A model generated the notes under the pieces. It did not search any database. It was not told where the DNA came from and worked only from the letters and a program-made list of their open reading frames with translations. Positions 41,589-49,419 of a stretch of DNA of 64,000 nucleotides are shown piece after piece; the stretch's first letter is position 1, and every line of letters begins with the position of its first letter. Location of the stretch: contig DIZA01000002.1 of assembly GCA_002429245.1 (NCBI GenBank), forward strand, positions 139,399-203,398. The letters run 5' to 3'. The stretch is from Candidatus Saccharibacteria bacterium UBA6040. GTDB lineage: Bacteria; Patescibacteriota; Saccharimonadia; Saccharimonadales; Saccharimonadaceae. The translations under genes were made by a program, and so were the position numbers.

Positions 41589-42836
41589 TTAACGGCGGTT
41601 TTGTGTGTTCTGCATAGGAACGAAAGTGAAAGCTTTTCCGCTTGCACCACCACGACCAGTACGGCCGATACGGTGAACGTAGTCTTCGTAAGTTGCGGGT
41701 TGGTCGAAGTTGATCACGTGGCTCACGTTAGGAATATCAAGTCCACGGGCAGCAACGTCAGTTGCAACCATGATGTTAACTTTGTTTTCCTTAAATGACT
41801 TAAGCGCACGTTGTCGCTGTGACTGAGACTTGTTACCGTGAATAGCAACAGAACTAAAGCCGTTTTGTTCAAGGTGGTCAGAAAGACGTTGGACGCCAAA
41901 CTTAGTTTCACCAAAGACAAGGACCTTATCAAAGTCTTCACCACCAAGCATTTGGACAAGTGTGTCGAGTTTGTGGTCTTTGTCGCGTGCTTCGACGATA
42001 TCTTGTTCAACGTGCTCTGCAGTTTCAGATGTACGAACAGAAACTTCAACAGGATCTTTAAGGAACGTGTTAACCAATGATTGAATCGTTGGTGTGATCG
42101 TTGCACTAAAGAAAAGTGTTTGACGGTCACGTGATGTTTGGTCAACAATTTCACGGATGTCATTGATGAATCCCATGTCGAGCATACGGTCAGCTTCGTC
42201 AAGGACAAGGTACTCAACTGTGTCGAGTTTTAGTTCACGGCGCTTCATGAGGTCCTTAAGACGACCTGGAGTACCGATGATGACATGTGGACGACGACGT
42301 AGGTCGCGGATCTGACGTTCGATGTTCATTCCACCAACACACAGTGCTGAGAAAAGACGCATACCACGTGAGAATTCACGGAATTGTTCGTCGATCTGTA
42401 CTGCTAGCTCACGAGTTGGAGCCATGATGAGGACAGAGTTAAACATTTGGCCACCACGAATCTTTTCGATGATAGGCAGAACGAAGGCAGCTGTTTTACC
42501 AGTACCTGTGTTTGCAAGACCGATGACATCGCGTCCTTCAAGGATGAATGGAATCGCTTGGTCTTGGATGGCGCTAGGGATTTTGTATCCCTTTTCTACG
42601 ATATTGTGTTGAAGGTCAGGACTAAATGCAAAGTCCATGAATTCGTGCTTTGATTCATAAATAACTTCGTCAGCTTTTGTGACTGCTTTATTGATGAATT
42701 TGCTTGGGTGGATGTAAGCACCGCGGCGTTGTCCACCACCGCTTGGACGGCGTTGGCCGCCTTGGTTGTTTCCACCGAATGAACGGTGACCTGGTCGTGC
42801 ACCACGAGGTGCGGTTGATCGGTTTTGGTATGGCAT
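41589..42836 (-). CDS. DEAD-box RNA helicase
   Basis: A 415-aa RNA helicase. The basic Gly/Arg-rich head (residues 1-40) precedes Q motif IPSAIQDQAI, P-loop ANTGTGKT (108-115), PTRELA, DEAD at 213-216, SATI, and VI HRIGRTGRGG. It lacks the long C-terminal tail of CsdA, ending soon after motif VI, so it is RhlE-like. The start is fixed by AAAGGGA about 9 nt upstream; longer in-frame starts lie in the leader. Its mRNA has a leader of about 150 nt. Confidence 0.93.
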   Translation of the reverse strand: MPYQNRSTAPRGARPGHRSFGGNNQGGQRRPSGGGQRRGAYIHPSKFINKAVTKADEVIYESKHEFMDFAFSPDLQHNIVEKGYKIPSAIQDQAIPFILEGRDVIGLANTGTGKTAAFVLPIIEKIRGGQMFNSVLIMAPTRELAVQIDEQFREFSRGMRLFSALCVGGMNIERQIRDLRRRPHVIIGTPGRLKDLMKRRELKLDTVEYLVLDEADRMLDMGFINDIREIVDQTSRDRQTLFFSATITPTIQSLVNTFLKDPVEVSVRTSETAEHVEQDIVEARDKDHKLDTLVQMLGGEDFDKVLVFGETKFGVQRLSDHLEQNGFSSVAIHGNKSQSQRQRALKSFKENKVNIMVATDVAARGLDIPNVSHVINFDQPATYEDYVHRIGRTGRGGASGKAFTFVPMQNTQNRR

Positions 42837-42990
42837 GAAATGTATTCCCTTTCTGGGATAAATAATAATCTGCATAGCAGACGAACAGTGAGAACCTTTT
42901 GATATCTTCGATAACTCATTAGGTTCAAGTCTTAATCGACTAACCCACAAATGACCTTAGAGGCGGTATCCATTCGGATGCGTATAAGTT
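42837..42990 (-). promoter_or_regulatory. Long 5' leader of the DEAD-box helicase mRNA
   Basis: About 150 nt between the predicted start and the ATG, in a genome where most genes have none. An out-of-frame ORF begins in it and overlaps the helicase start. Long leaders on DEAD-box genes often give cold or autogenous control, but no known element is recognised. Confidence 0.4.
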
Positions 42991-42991
42991 C

Positions 42992-43020
42992 ATTATAGCA
43001 CAAGCTACTTTATTTGTCTA
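42992..43020 (-). promoter_or_regulatory. Near-consensus promoter of the helicase gene
   Basis: On the minus strand TAGACA (5/6), a 17-nt spacer ending TGC, then TATAAT. The -35 lies within the end of the mscS gene. Confidence 0.7.
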
Positions 43021-43991
43021 GTGCGGAGTCGTTTTTTCGGTAATGGTTTCTTGCGGGCATTAGTGATGGTTCGTTTGAACTTTTTCTCGGCTTCGTTGTC
43101 GGCGTAGCGGGCCAGTGGGCCATGGGCGATGATCGGGTTCTTTGATTTCTCGTCCATTTCTTTAATAACATTGACGGCAGCAGTTTCGATTAACCACTCA
43201 CGCCCAGGCGCTGTTTCACCAATGGCTGTAATGTGCCACAACTGCTCCCCTACTTTCACTTCTTCGGTAATGTGCAGCTCACTGACCATTAAGAGTGGGC
43301 CACTTGGCAGGCGGTCGTTGGCTTTTTGGATAAGCGCCTCACCCTTTTCAAGGTCGGTAACAAATAATTCCAGCGCAATCCTTCGGATACCTTTGGGGGT
43401 GATACGAATACCTTGGATGTATTGATTATTCACCCAGGTGATTTCTCCGTTGAGTTCCCTGATGCGAGTTGAGCGTAATGTGACGCGATCGACGACACCT
43501 TGAATATCGAACGGCACGATCTTAACGTGATCACCGACACCATACCACTGTTCTATCATCATCGAGCCACCTGCAACGATATCACGGAGGATTGGACCAA
43601 GCGAGGTACTGATGAGAATCAAGAGAATAGCACTCGCTCCAATTAAAGCAGTTGGTGGTTCGTTCGGATGATCGAGGAGCCACCAGAAGTAGAGGCTTAC
43701 GAGAACGAGGAGCACTCGAATGAGTGCAATGCTGAGGACCAAATAGGTTTCATAGCGTCGGTAACGATTTACCGTGGGAAGGTTTTGACTTTTATCGGCT
43801 CGTGCTCCTATCGTTGCGACTGCCTTTCTGAGGAAGAAGGCAACGATACGACCGAGGATAAGCCCAATAGCCACACAAATAATGAGTGTGATAATGGCGT
43901 GAATATTGAAATAGGTTTGCGAAATGTATTTGAGGACATCAGTCCCCTGCGCGATTGAATTCTGTATAGTGGTGCTCCCTTTTGGAATCAT
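43005..43991 (-). CDS. MscS-family mechanosensitive channel
   Basis: A 328-aa protein with three or more membrane helices (about 20-45, 70-95 and 105-125), the pore-lining Gly/Ala-type segment (ILISTSLGPILRDIVAGGSMMIEQWYGVGD) and the MscS beta domain (VKIVPFDIQGVVDRVTLRSTRIRELNGEITWVNN). It opens under membrane tension to release solutes. ATG 43991 is preferred because the -10 TATAAT ends 3 nt before it; an ATG at 44033 lies upstream of that box. Confidence 0.9.
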   Translation of the reverse strand: MIPKGSTTIQNSIAQGTDVLKYISQTYFNIHAIITLIICVAIGLILGRIVAFFLRKAVATIGARADKSQNLPTVNRYRRYETYLVLSIALIRVLLVLVSLYFWWLLDHPNEPPTALIGASAILLILISTSLGPILRDIVAGGSMMIEQWYGVGDHVKIVPFDIQGVVDRVTLRSTRIRELNGEITWVNNQYIQGIRITPKGIRRIALELFVTDLEKGEALIQKANDRLPSGPLLMVSELHITEEVKVGEQLWHITAIGETAPGREWLIETAAVNVIKEMDEKSKNPIIAHGPLARYADNEAEKKFKRTITNARKKPLPKKRLRTRQIK

Positions 43992-44042
43992 ACAATTATA
44001 CCCTGAGAAAGAGGTATATAATAGAGGAAACAAGGAGGCTCT

Positions 44043-44429
44043 ATGTTACAAGGCAGTAAAGCGTTCAGTGGGTTCAGCGTTAAAGATCTTGATGAGGCCG
44101 AGGAATTCTACGGGCATATCCTCGAACTCGACGTCAAAAATACGGGGATGGGGCTGGAGCTTCATCTCGGTAAAGAACTTGTTATTTTTGTCTATCAAAA
44201 AGATGATCACCAGCCAGCGACGTTTACGATTCTTAACTTCCCTGTTGATGATATTGACGGCGTCGTTGATGAATTGACTGCCAAAGGCGTTGCATTTCTT
44301 CGCTACGAGAACATGCCGGTTTCACCAGACGAACGGGGTATTTTAAGAGGTAAAGCGGCCGGTTATGGCCCAGATATTGCTTGGTTTACAGACCCTTCGG
44401 GCAATATTATTTCGATTCTGAGTGATTAG
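44043..44429 (+). CDS. VOC (glyoxalase/bleomycin-resistance fold) protein
   Basis: A 128-aa VOC protein: FSVKDLDEAEEFYGHILELDVK at the start, ELHLG in the middle and the C-terminal WFTDPSGNIISIL. AAGGAGG lies 6 nt before the ATG and TATAAT 20 nt before that. A metal-binding His/Glu set is only partly visible, so catalysis is unclear. Confidence 0.88.
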   Translation: MLQGSKAFSGFSVKDLDEAEEFYGHILELDVKNTGMGLELHLGKELVIFVYQKDDHQPATFTILNFPVDDIDGVVDELTAKGVAFLRYENMPVSPDERGILRGKAAGYGPDIAWFTDPSGNIISILSD

Positions 44430-44430
44430 T

Positions 44431-45519
44431 TTATTTCTCTCGTTTTAAACAGAGATTGATCAAGGCCCTGAATGCTTCCTTGTGTGAGGCATCTATGTCG
44501 AGTGATGCAAGAAGCGCTAGTGTGTACTCAGCAAAGGCGTCAATTTGAATCTCAACCGCCTGTCTTGCACCACTCTCAACGAGGAGCGTTTTTACTCGCT
44601 TTAACTCTTTTTCGGATACATCATGTCGTCCAAAAATGGTGCGGAACTCGGTTTGTTGCGCCTGCGTTGCTAGGATACCGAATTCTTCGATAAGGAGGGT
44701 CTGCTTTCCTTCTTTTATGTCACCGCTAGCACTCTTGCCCGTTTTTGTCTCATCGCCAAAAATACCTAGAATATCATCACGCAGTTGATAGCCGATTCCT
44801 AATTGTTCGCCTAATTTTTGCAAGATTTCCTGTTGTGCGAGTGTCGCTTCGGCAAGCACTGCTCCCATGAGAAAGGGGCTCACGAACGAATAACTGGCTG
44901 TTTTTTCTTCGGCAATCAAGAGTGGATGCGCTGAATCTCCACCTCGAAATGAGGCTTCCGTATCAAGCAGTTCGCCAGCGATGACGTGAAACATTGCTTT
45001 TGCGATTAATCGTTGTGCTGCAACGATGGCGGCTGGGTTGGTTTCGGTTTCGGTAATTAAGATATATGCTTCCGAGATAAGCAGATCGCCTGCGAGGATA
45101 GCGGCGCTATTTGCGTAATGTCTGCGGTCAGCTTTGTCTTTAATCAGTTCTTCGTAATGAATCAGGTATTCGCCGGTGACATTTTTGATGCCATAGCGGA
45201 CATCATCACGGTCAATGACGTCGTCATGTACGAGCATTGCCATGTGGAGGAGCTCGGCCGCAGCGGCAGCAGGGAGGATCGTTTCAGCGGGTTTTTTACT
45301 AAACGCCTCGTATGTGAGAAGTGTCATGTACGAGCGGAGGCGTTTTCCGCCTGCGCTGTAGAGTTTGTGTACGTCTTGCCAAAGTGTTTCGTAGTGCGGG
45401 CTTACCCGCCTGGCATTTTCAGTCAGTTGTTTAAAGAGCGGGTTCAAAAAAGCATCAATCATTGTTTTTGATTCAGCTGGAGTAATGACGTTTTTTGGTG
45501 GAGTACCCTCTTGTTCCAT
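44431..45519 (-). CDS. Polyprenyl (trans-isoprenyl) diphosphate synthase
   Basis: A 362-aa all-helical prenyl synthase that chains isopentenyl units. The first Asp-rich motif is MLVHDDVIDRDD (DDxxD) and the second is QLRDDILGIFGD; GGKRLRSYM is the substrate-Arg site. It likely makes polyprenyl carriers for the cell wall. The C-terminus is longer than average. TGT-TATAGT ends 8 nt before the ATG. Confidence 0.92.
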   Translation of the reverse strand: MEQEGTPPKNVITPAESKTMIDAFLNPLFKQLTENARRVSPHYETLWQDVHKLYSAGGKRLRSYMTLLTYEAFSKKPAETILPAAAAAELLHMAMLVHDDVIDRDDVRYGIKNVTGEYLIHYEELIKDKADRRHYANSAAILAGDLLISEAYILITETETNPAAIVAAQRLIAKAMFHVIAGELLDTEASFRGGDSAHPLLIAEEKTASYSFVSPFLMGAVLAEATLAQQEILQKLGEQLGIGYQLRDDILGIFGDETKTGKSASGDIKEGKQTLLIEEFGILATQAQQTEFRTIFGRHDVSEKELKRVKTLLVESGARQAVEIQIDAFAEYTLALLASLDIDASHKEAFRALINLCLKREK

Positions 45520-45527
45520 AGTATTCC

Positions 45528-45536
45528 ACTATAACA
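45528..45536 (-). promoter_or_regulatory. Extended -10 promoter of the prenyl synthase gene
   Basis: On the minus strand TGT-TATAGT ends 8 nt before the ATG at 45519. Confidence 0.55.
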
Positions 45537-45547
45537 TGCTCATATTT

Positions 45548-45580
45548 TTGGAAATTAAAGAGCCCTCTTTCGAGGGCCTG
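45548..45580 (-). terminator. Terminator of the surface protein/sortase operon
   Basis: GCCCTC/GAGGGC stem with loop GAAA, then TCTTTAATTT on the minus strand. The stretch from 45581 to 45685 shows further GC-rich hairpins but no ORF. Confidence 0.65.
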
Positions 45581-45685
45581 GTGTCTTCGTTTGACGGAAG
45601 CCGTCTCCTTTGTATACGGAGGACGCCGGTATGGCGAATTTTTGTCGGAATACGTCCGACTTGCGTTTCTTGGCTCACTTCTGGT

Positions 45686-46432
45686 CTAGCATGACCCGGT
45701 GTTCGTCTGCTGCTGATTCAGCTGCAGGGTGACTACCAGGTTGTGCGTCGTCGCTCCTTCACCGTAGTCAAGGGGGCGATCACACGTCATTAGGTACACG
45801 ATCCCTGGGATCACCGCATCTTTGCCGTAAACGACATTGACTTGGGACTTTAGGACCGAGTCCAACTTGGTGACGTTGTAGCAGAGTCGTCCTTTCTCCG
45901 TGGTGATGACAACAGCGTTGCCAACATGCACGTCGCGGATGTGCTGGAAGGCACCTTGCTTGTCCTTGTCCCACGTCCACGGAGTGGTATGGGCCAGGAT
46001 GCGTCCGCTTGACTGAGCGTCGGTTCCGAAGAGACCGCCGCCTGCTACTGTTGAGTCCCAGACGAGACTCGATTCCCATTTTCCGGGAGGGGTGACGACG
46101 CCTTTTGCGGCATCGTTCATCGCCTTCGTCCATTGCTGGATCGGATTTGATGTTCCTCCTGCCAGCTTCGACGAATCGAAGCTGATATTGGGGATTTCGA
46201 GTCGTACCGGCGCGCTGGCCGGTATGACGAGATCACTCTCGGACACCGCTGATTGCGGCACCGGTGTGACTTCCACTGGATGCCACACCGACGCCATTGA
46301 TGGCGGGGCTGGTTTTCCCGGGCGTGGACTCAAAAAGCTCCACGCCGAGGTACCTAGCCCCGCCATCATTACCGCAACGAGTAGTACGACGAGAGCCTTG
46401 CGGCTACTCGACACTCGCTTCGCCGTTGCCAT
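45686..46432 (-). CDS. Sortase-like cysteine transpeptidase (atypical Arg site)
   Basis: A 248-aa membrane-anchored sortase. Residues 12-34 form the membrane helix, followed by a Pro-rich linker. The sortase core shows RLEIPNIS, catalytic His148 in RILAHTTPW, and catalytic Cys217 in YLMTCDRP. The Arg that normally follows the Cys by about 13 residues is His230 (ATTHNLVV); the only nearby Arg is Arg219. It covalently attaches surface proteins to the wall. It overlaps the surface-protein gene by 29 bp and shares its GC-rich codon use, so the pair moved together and this is the likely enzyme for that substrate. Confidence 0.8.
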   Translation of the reverse strand: MATAKRVSSSRKALVVLLVAVMMAGLGTSAWSFLSPRPGKPAPPSMASVWHPVEVTPVPQSAVSESDLVIPASAPVRLEIPNISFDSSKLAGGTSNPIQQWTKAMNDAAKGVVTPPGKWESSLVWDSTVAGGGLFGTDAQSSGRILAHTTPWTWDKDKQGAFQHIRDVHVGNAVVITTEKGRLCYNVTKLDSVLKSQVNVVYGKDAVIPGIVYLMTCDRPLDYGEGATTHNLVVTLQLNQQQTNTGSC

Positions 46433-48593
46433 GGTTCCGCTTGCGCGTTACCACAACGATCAGGGCCGCGATGAGGGCCATGATGAAGACGACGATACCA
46501 CCGACACCCCAGCCCGAAGGCGTGAGGTTGCTGACCGAAGCGCTGGATGCGCCCGGCTGGCTGCCGTTCTCACCCGTGTTCACGCCACCATTACCAGCCG
46601 GAGTGACCGGGTGGGTAGGCGGAGTTGTCGGCGGGTTGGTCGGGCAACCGCTTACCTGCTTCGCAGCGACCGTGAGGTCGTACGAGACAGTCGTGCCGTC
46701 CTTGAACGTTGCACCGTTCACGGCGGTGTAAACCGCTGTGAAAGCACCAGGTCCATCGAACGGACGGTTGTAAGCGGCGGTGTAGCCCTCGCCGTCCTTC
46801 AGGGCCGGCAGCGAGCCGTCGGCCGTGCAGGTTGCCGGGTTCACCACGGGCGCCGGAGGCGTCGCGATGATCGTCAGCGGGCACGGTGTGCTGTCGAACG
46901 TGTACGTCCACTGGGCGTACCGGTGTCCGTCGATCACCACGATCTTGTACGTGTCACTCGGTCGCGGGTCATTGATGGTCGCTGCACCGATCTGAACGAA
47001 CGTGACCTCGCTGGTGTGAACACCAGCTGCAGTCACCACGTCCTTGACGTTGTACCCACCCTGTTCGGAGGAGTACGAGCTGAGCGTGGTGACGTCTCCG
47101 GCGTTCGGCTGGTCATTGACGACGGTCGCAGGACCGTCGCTTGAACCAGGAACGTTGGTGGAGTCATCGGTCACGCCACAGCTGTCGTGGAATGTGACGT
47201 TCTCGGGGTACATCGTTACGGGCGGCTGCCCGCATTCGAGCGAATCCGCCGACACGAACGTCAGCTCCGCCGTCACCGAAGTGACGTCGATCAGATCGTC
47301 CGAGCTGGCATCCGCACCAGTGATGGTGTAGGTGCCGACTCCGTAGGGGGGCTCGCCGTTGAAGCCAGCGCCCGCCGTGAGAGTCTCGCTGTCGGAACCC
47401 TTGGTGATCGTCCAGACAACCCCTTCCTGACCGGTGAGGGTCAGCACGTTGGCGCCTTCGACCGTGTAGGTCTCGACGTTGCACGTGAGGGTGCTGGAGC
47501 TGTACTGCGGGGTGACCTGAGTGTGCACTGGCGGCGGGTTGCAACCTTCTGCAGTCGTGTAGCTCCACGTCGGGTTGGGACCCGAACCTGGGAGCGTCTC
47601 GTGCAAGAAGGCTGGCTCGTACGGGTTGTGCGAGCCAAGCAGGTGTTGCGGAACCGCAAGCGCTTCCCAGCCGCTGAACGACGCGTGAACGTCGTATTGA
47701 CGGCAGGTTTCGAGCTGCGGTGGTGAGTACGTGAACGCGCCGATCTGGTTGACCAGCGTGTCGTTGTGTCCCACCTGGGTCTGTGGCCAGGATGGTTGTC
47801 CTGCCACAATGATGACCGGCGTGTCGTAGCTGTATGCAACAGCGCGGACGTAAAGCGGCTTGCAGAGCTGTTCCCCCGTCTTGCCACCCGTAACCGTGAT
47901 CACGCCTGAGCCCGTTGCCGAGCTGAACGTGTACGTGTACGAGGGGTTCTTGACGCAGGTTGGCGGTGTCGGGACGACACAGTCAGCGTTGTAGATTGCC
48001 TGACCGTCGGACGTCCAGTTCAGCCCGTTGTGGACTCCCGCAAGCGGAGGAATGATGTCTCCCCACTTGGTATGAGCGTCCTTCAACTGCTGAGCCACGA
48101 CCGTGGTGCTGGCGAGCGGGCCTTGGTGTTCACCGTAGTGATCACTCTTGCCCACGCCGTCCACTGCACTGGCGTCGACCGTGATCTGCTCGTACGGGTT
48201 CTTCACCGAGTCGGTCCGGTGACAAATCGTCACCTTCGTCGTCGGCGGTGCGGGCAGTGTGTCGGACGTCACCTTTGCGTTGACCGTCGGCTGACCGGGG
48301 TCGCTCGGCGTTGTGGTCTCGGCGGGTGCCGGGTCGGTCGCAGGTGTCGTCTCCGCGGGTGCGGGGGCGGCCTGCTGGGTATCGGCCGGCGCGGGCGCGT
48401 CGGACGTCGGTGTCGGGTCCGGTGAAGGACTGACAGCCGGCGTTGCGACGGATGTCGCAGCCGGATCGGGAGTGGGTTCGTCAGCGTTCGCCGGAATGGC
48501 GAAGCCTCCGAACACTCCTGCAGCGACCAGCGCGACGCCGGCGGTGAATGCCGCCAGACGCTTGCTGGTCTTCTTGATACGAGAGACCCTCAC
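46404..48593 (-). CDS. Sortase-anchored actinobacterial-like surface protein
   Basis: A 729-aa secreted protein. A signal peptide (RIKKTSKRLAAFTAGVALVA, ending ANA near 37) is followed by a Pro/Thr/Ala linker (38-103), the domain KVTICHRTDSVKNPYEQITV with GKSDHYGEH common in actinobacterial surface proteins (about 118-155), beta-rich repeats, a TNPPTTPPTHP stalk, then SNLTPSGWG, a membrane helix and a basic tail RKRNH. The LTPSG-like site in place of LPxTG, next to a sortase gene, fits wall attachment. GTG 48593 is fixed by AAGGAG 6 nt upstream. Very GC-rich codon use suggests acquisition. Confidence 0.8.
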   Translation of the reverse strand: MRVSRIKKTSKRLAAFTAGVALVAAGVFGGFAIPANADEPTPDPAATSVATPAVSPSPDPTPTSDAPAPADTQQAAPAPAETTPATDPAPAETTTPSDPGQPTVNAKVTSDTLPAPPTTKVTICHRTDSVKNPYEQITVDASAVDGVGKSDHYGEHQGPLASTTVVAQQLKDAHTKWGDIIPPLAGVHNGLNWTSDGQAIYNADCVVPTPPTCVKNPSYTYTFSSATGSGVITVTGGKTGEQLCKPLYVRAVAYSYDTPVIIVAGQPSWPQTQVGHNDTLVNQIGAFTYSPPQLETCRQYDVHASFSGWEALAVPQHLLGSHNPYEPAFLHETLPGSGPNPTWSYTTAEGCNPPPVHTQVTPQYSSSTLTCNVETYTVEGANVLTLTGQEGVVWTITKGSDSETLTAGAGFNGEPPYGVGTYTITGADASSDDLIDVTSVTAELTFVSADSLECGQPPVTMYPENVTFHDSCGVTDDSTNVPGSSDGPATVVNDQPNAGDVTTLSSYSSEQGGYNVKDVVTAAGVHTSEVTFVQIGAATINDPRPSDTYKIVVIDGHRYAQWTYTFDSTPCPLTIIATPPAPVVNPATCTADGSLPALKDGEGYTAAYNRPFDGPGAFTAVYTAVNGATFKDGTTVSYDLTVAAKQVSGCPTNPPTTPPTHPVTPAGNGGVNTGENGSQPGASSASVSNLTPSGWGVGGIVVFIMALIAALIVVVTRKRNHGNGEASVE

Positions 48594-48732
48594 GAGGGAC
48601 TCCTTTCTGTTGGGACGGGAACACCAGAGATACTGATGCTTTTTGAGTCTTTTGGGACTATATGTAGTAGTGAGCCTAAGATTTAAGGTGCCACCAGGGC
48701 GCCTCAAATCGGAGGCCCACGGCAACTAGATG
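48594..48732 (-). promoter_or_regulatory. 5' leader of the surface protein operon
   Basis: About 130 nt with a GCCTCCGATTTGAGGC stem and a GGTGGCACC palindrome, ending in AAGGAG. No coding sequence. Confidence 0.45.
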
Positions 48733-48761
48733 ATTATAGCACAAATTGATCAAAATGTAAA
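48733..48761 (-). promoter_or_regulatory. Near-consensus promoter of the surface protein operon
   Basis: On the minus strand TTTACA, a 17-nt spacer ending TGC, then TATAAT. The spacer contains the palindrome TTGATCAA, a possible operator. Confidence 0.7.
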
Positions 48762-48798
48762 CATACATGAGTTCTATAAAATAGGGTGAAAACAATGC

Positions 48799-48829
48799 TT
48801 GACGCCCATGCTATGGGCGGGTGTATACT
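48799..48829 (+). promoter_or_regulatory. Promoter with palindrome between -35 and -10
   Basis: TTGACG, a 19-nt spacer, then TATACT preceded by TG. The spacer holds a perfect inverted repeat GCCCAT-GCT-ATGGGC, the classic place for a repressor. Confidence 0.65.
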
Positions 48830-48835
48830 TAGGTT

Positions 48836-49119
48836 AGTCATATAAGTACTTCTGCGAGGATTTCTACTTATAGGCTTATACAGAAGCCACCAACCGATGC
48901 TATGCACACCCTCAAGTTAACAGAGAAGGCGCCCCTGGTAATCGATACAATTCTACGTGATATTTAGTAAACAGGCAGACGAGTCAAAGCGGTCTCTCTC
49001 CCCTCTCTAAATCTCTCCTCCCCAGAAATGGAATTCAAAGCCGCTGCTGACCAAAATAATGTTGTCAGCCTTTTTGCGTTACTAGAATCAAACAACAAAC
49101 TTCTTAGGAGAACACAATC
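48836..49119 (+). promoter_or_regulatory. Long leader with leader-peptide ORFs and an attenuator-like hairpin
   Basis: About 285 nt. A 21-codon ORF (48902-48967) lacks a ribosome site. A 31-codon ORF (49028-49123) ends as ATGA over the start of the next gene. Within it GCTGAC and GTCAGC pair and are followed by CTTTTT, like an intrinsic terminator, so transcription into the 83-aa gene may be attenuated. Confidence 0.5.
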
Positions 49120-49371
49120 ATGAATCGTATTACTATCAACGAAGAAATCGCCGTCACAAAAATGGGCTTCAAGAAAGACCTATCGGCATACCCGCGACGT
49201 ATGGAGTTCCGTGGCACTATCTACGAGTTCCTCGACGCTGGCCTTCGCTGCCTTATCCGCTCGGGCGAGCACATGGCAGAGATCATCACCCTTACGGACG
49301 GTCAATCACAGTACCGACTTCGTAGCGACAACCACGGAGGAAACTGGATGCTCCTCAGCATTATCTCGTAG
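49120..49371 (+). CDS. Small hypothetical protein (83 aa)
   Basis: A soluble protein with a strand-rich core (FRGTIYEFLDAGLRCLIRSGEHMAEIITLTDGQSQYRLRSDNHGGNWMLLSI). The family is not recognised. TTAGGAG lies 8 nt before the ATG. The gene is behind a palindrome-bearing promoter and a long leader, so its expression is likely controlled. Confidence 0.65.
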   Translation: MNRITINEEIAVTKMGFKKDLSAYPRRMEFRGTIYEFLDAGLRCLIRSGEHMAEIITLTDGQSQYRLRSDNHGGNWMLLSIIS

Positions 49372-49390
49372 TGGGGCTCTGTAGAAGATA

Positions 49391-49418
49391 AAAACCCAGC
49401 TTGTTGGCTGGGTTTTTT
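49391..49418. terminator. Bidirectional terminator
   Basis: AAAACCCAGC and GCTGGGTTTT form a perfect stem around TTGTTG with a T-run on the plus side; it also abuts the stop codon of the convergent P-type ATPase. Confidence 0.85.
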
Positions 49419-49419
49419 G

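Noticed and set aside
46092..47144. 350-aa open frame opposite the surface protein and sortase genes
   Set aside because: Arg/His-rich composition typical of the antisense of GC-rich coding DNA; no domain or start signals.
48030..48636. Open frames on the plus strand opposite the Pro/Thr-rich linker
   Set aside because: Mirror of the repetitive linker; low complexity and no start signals.
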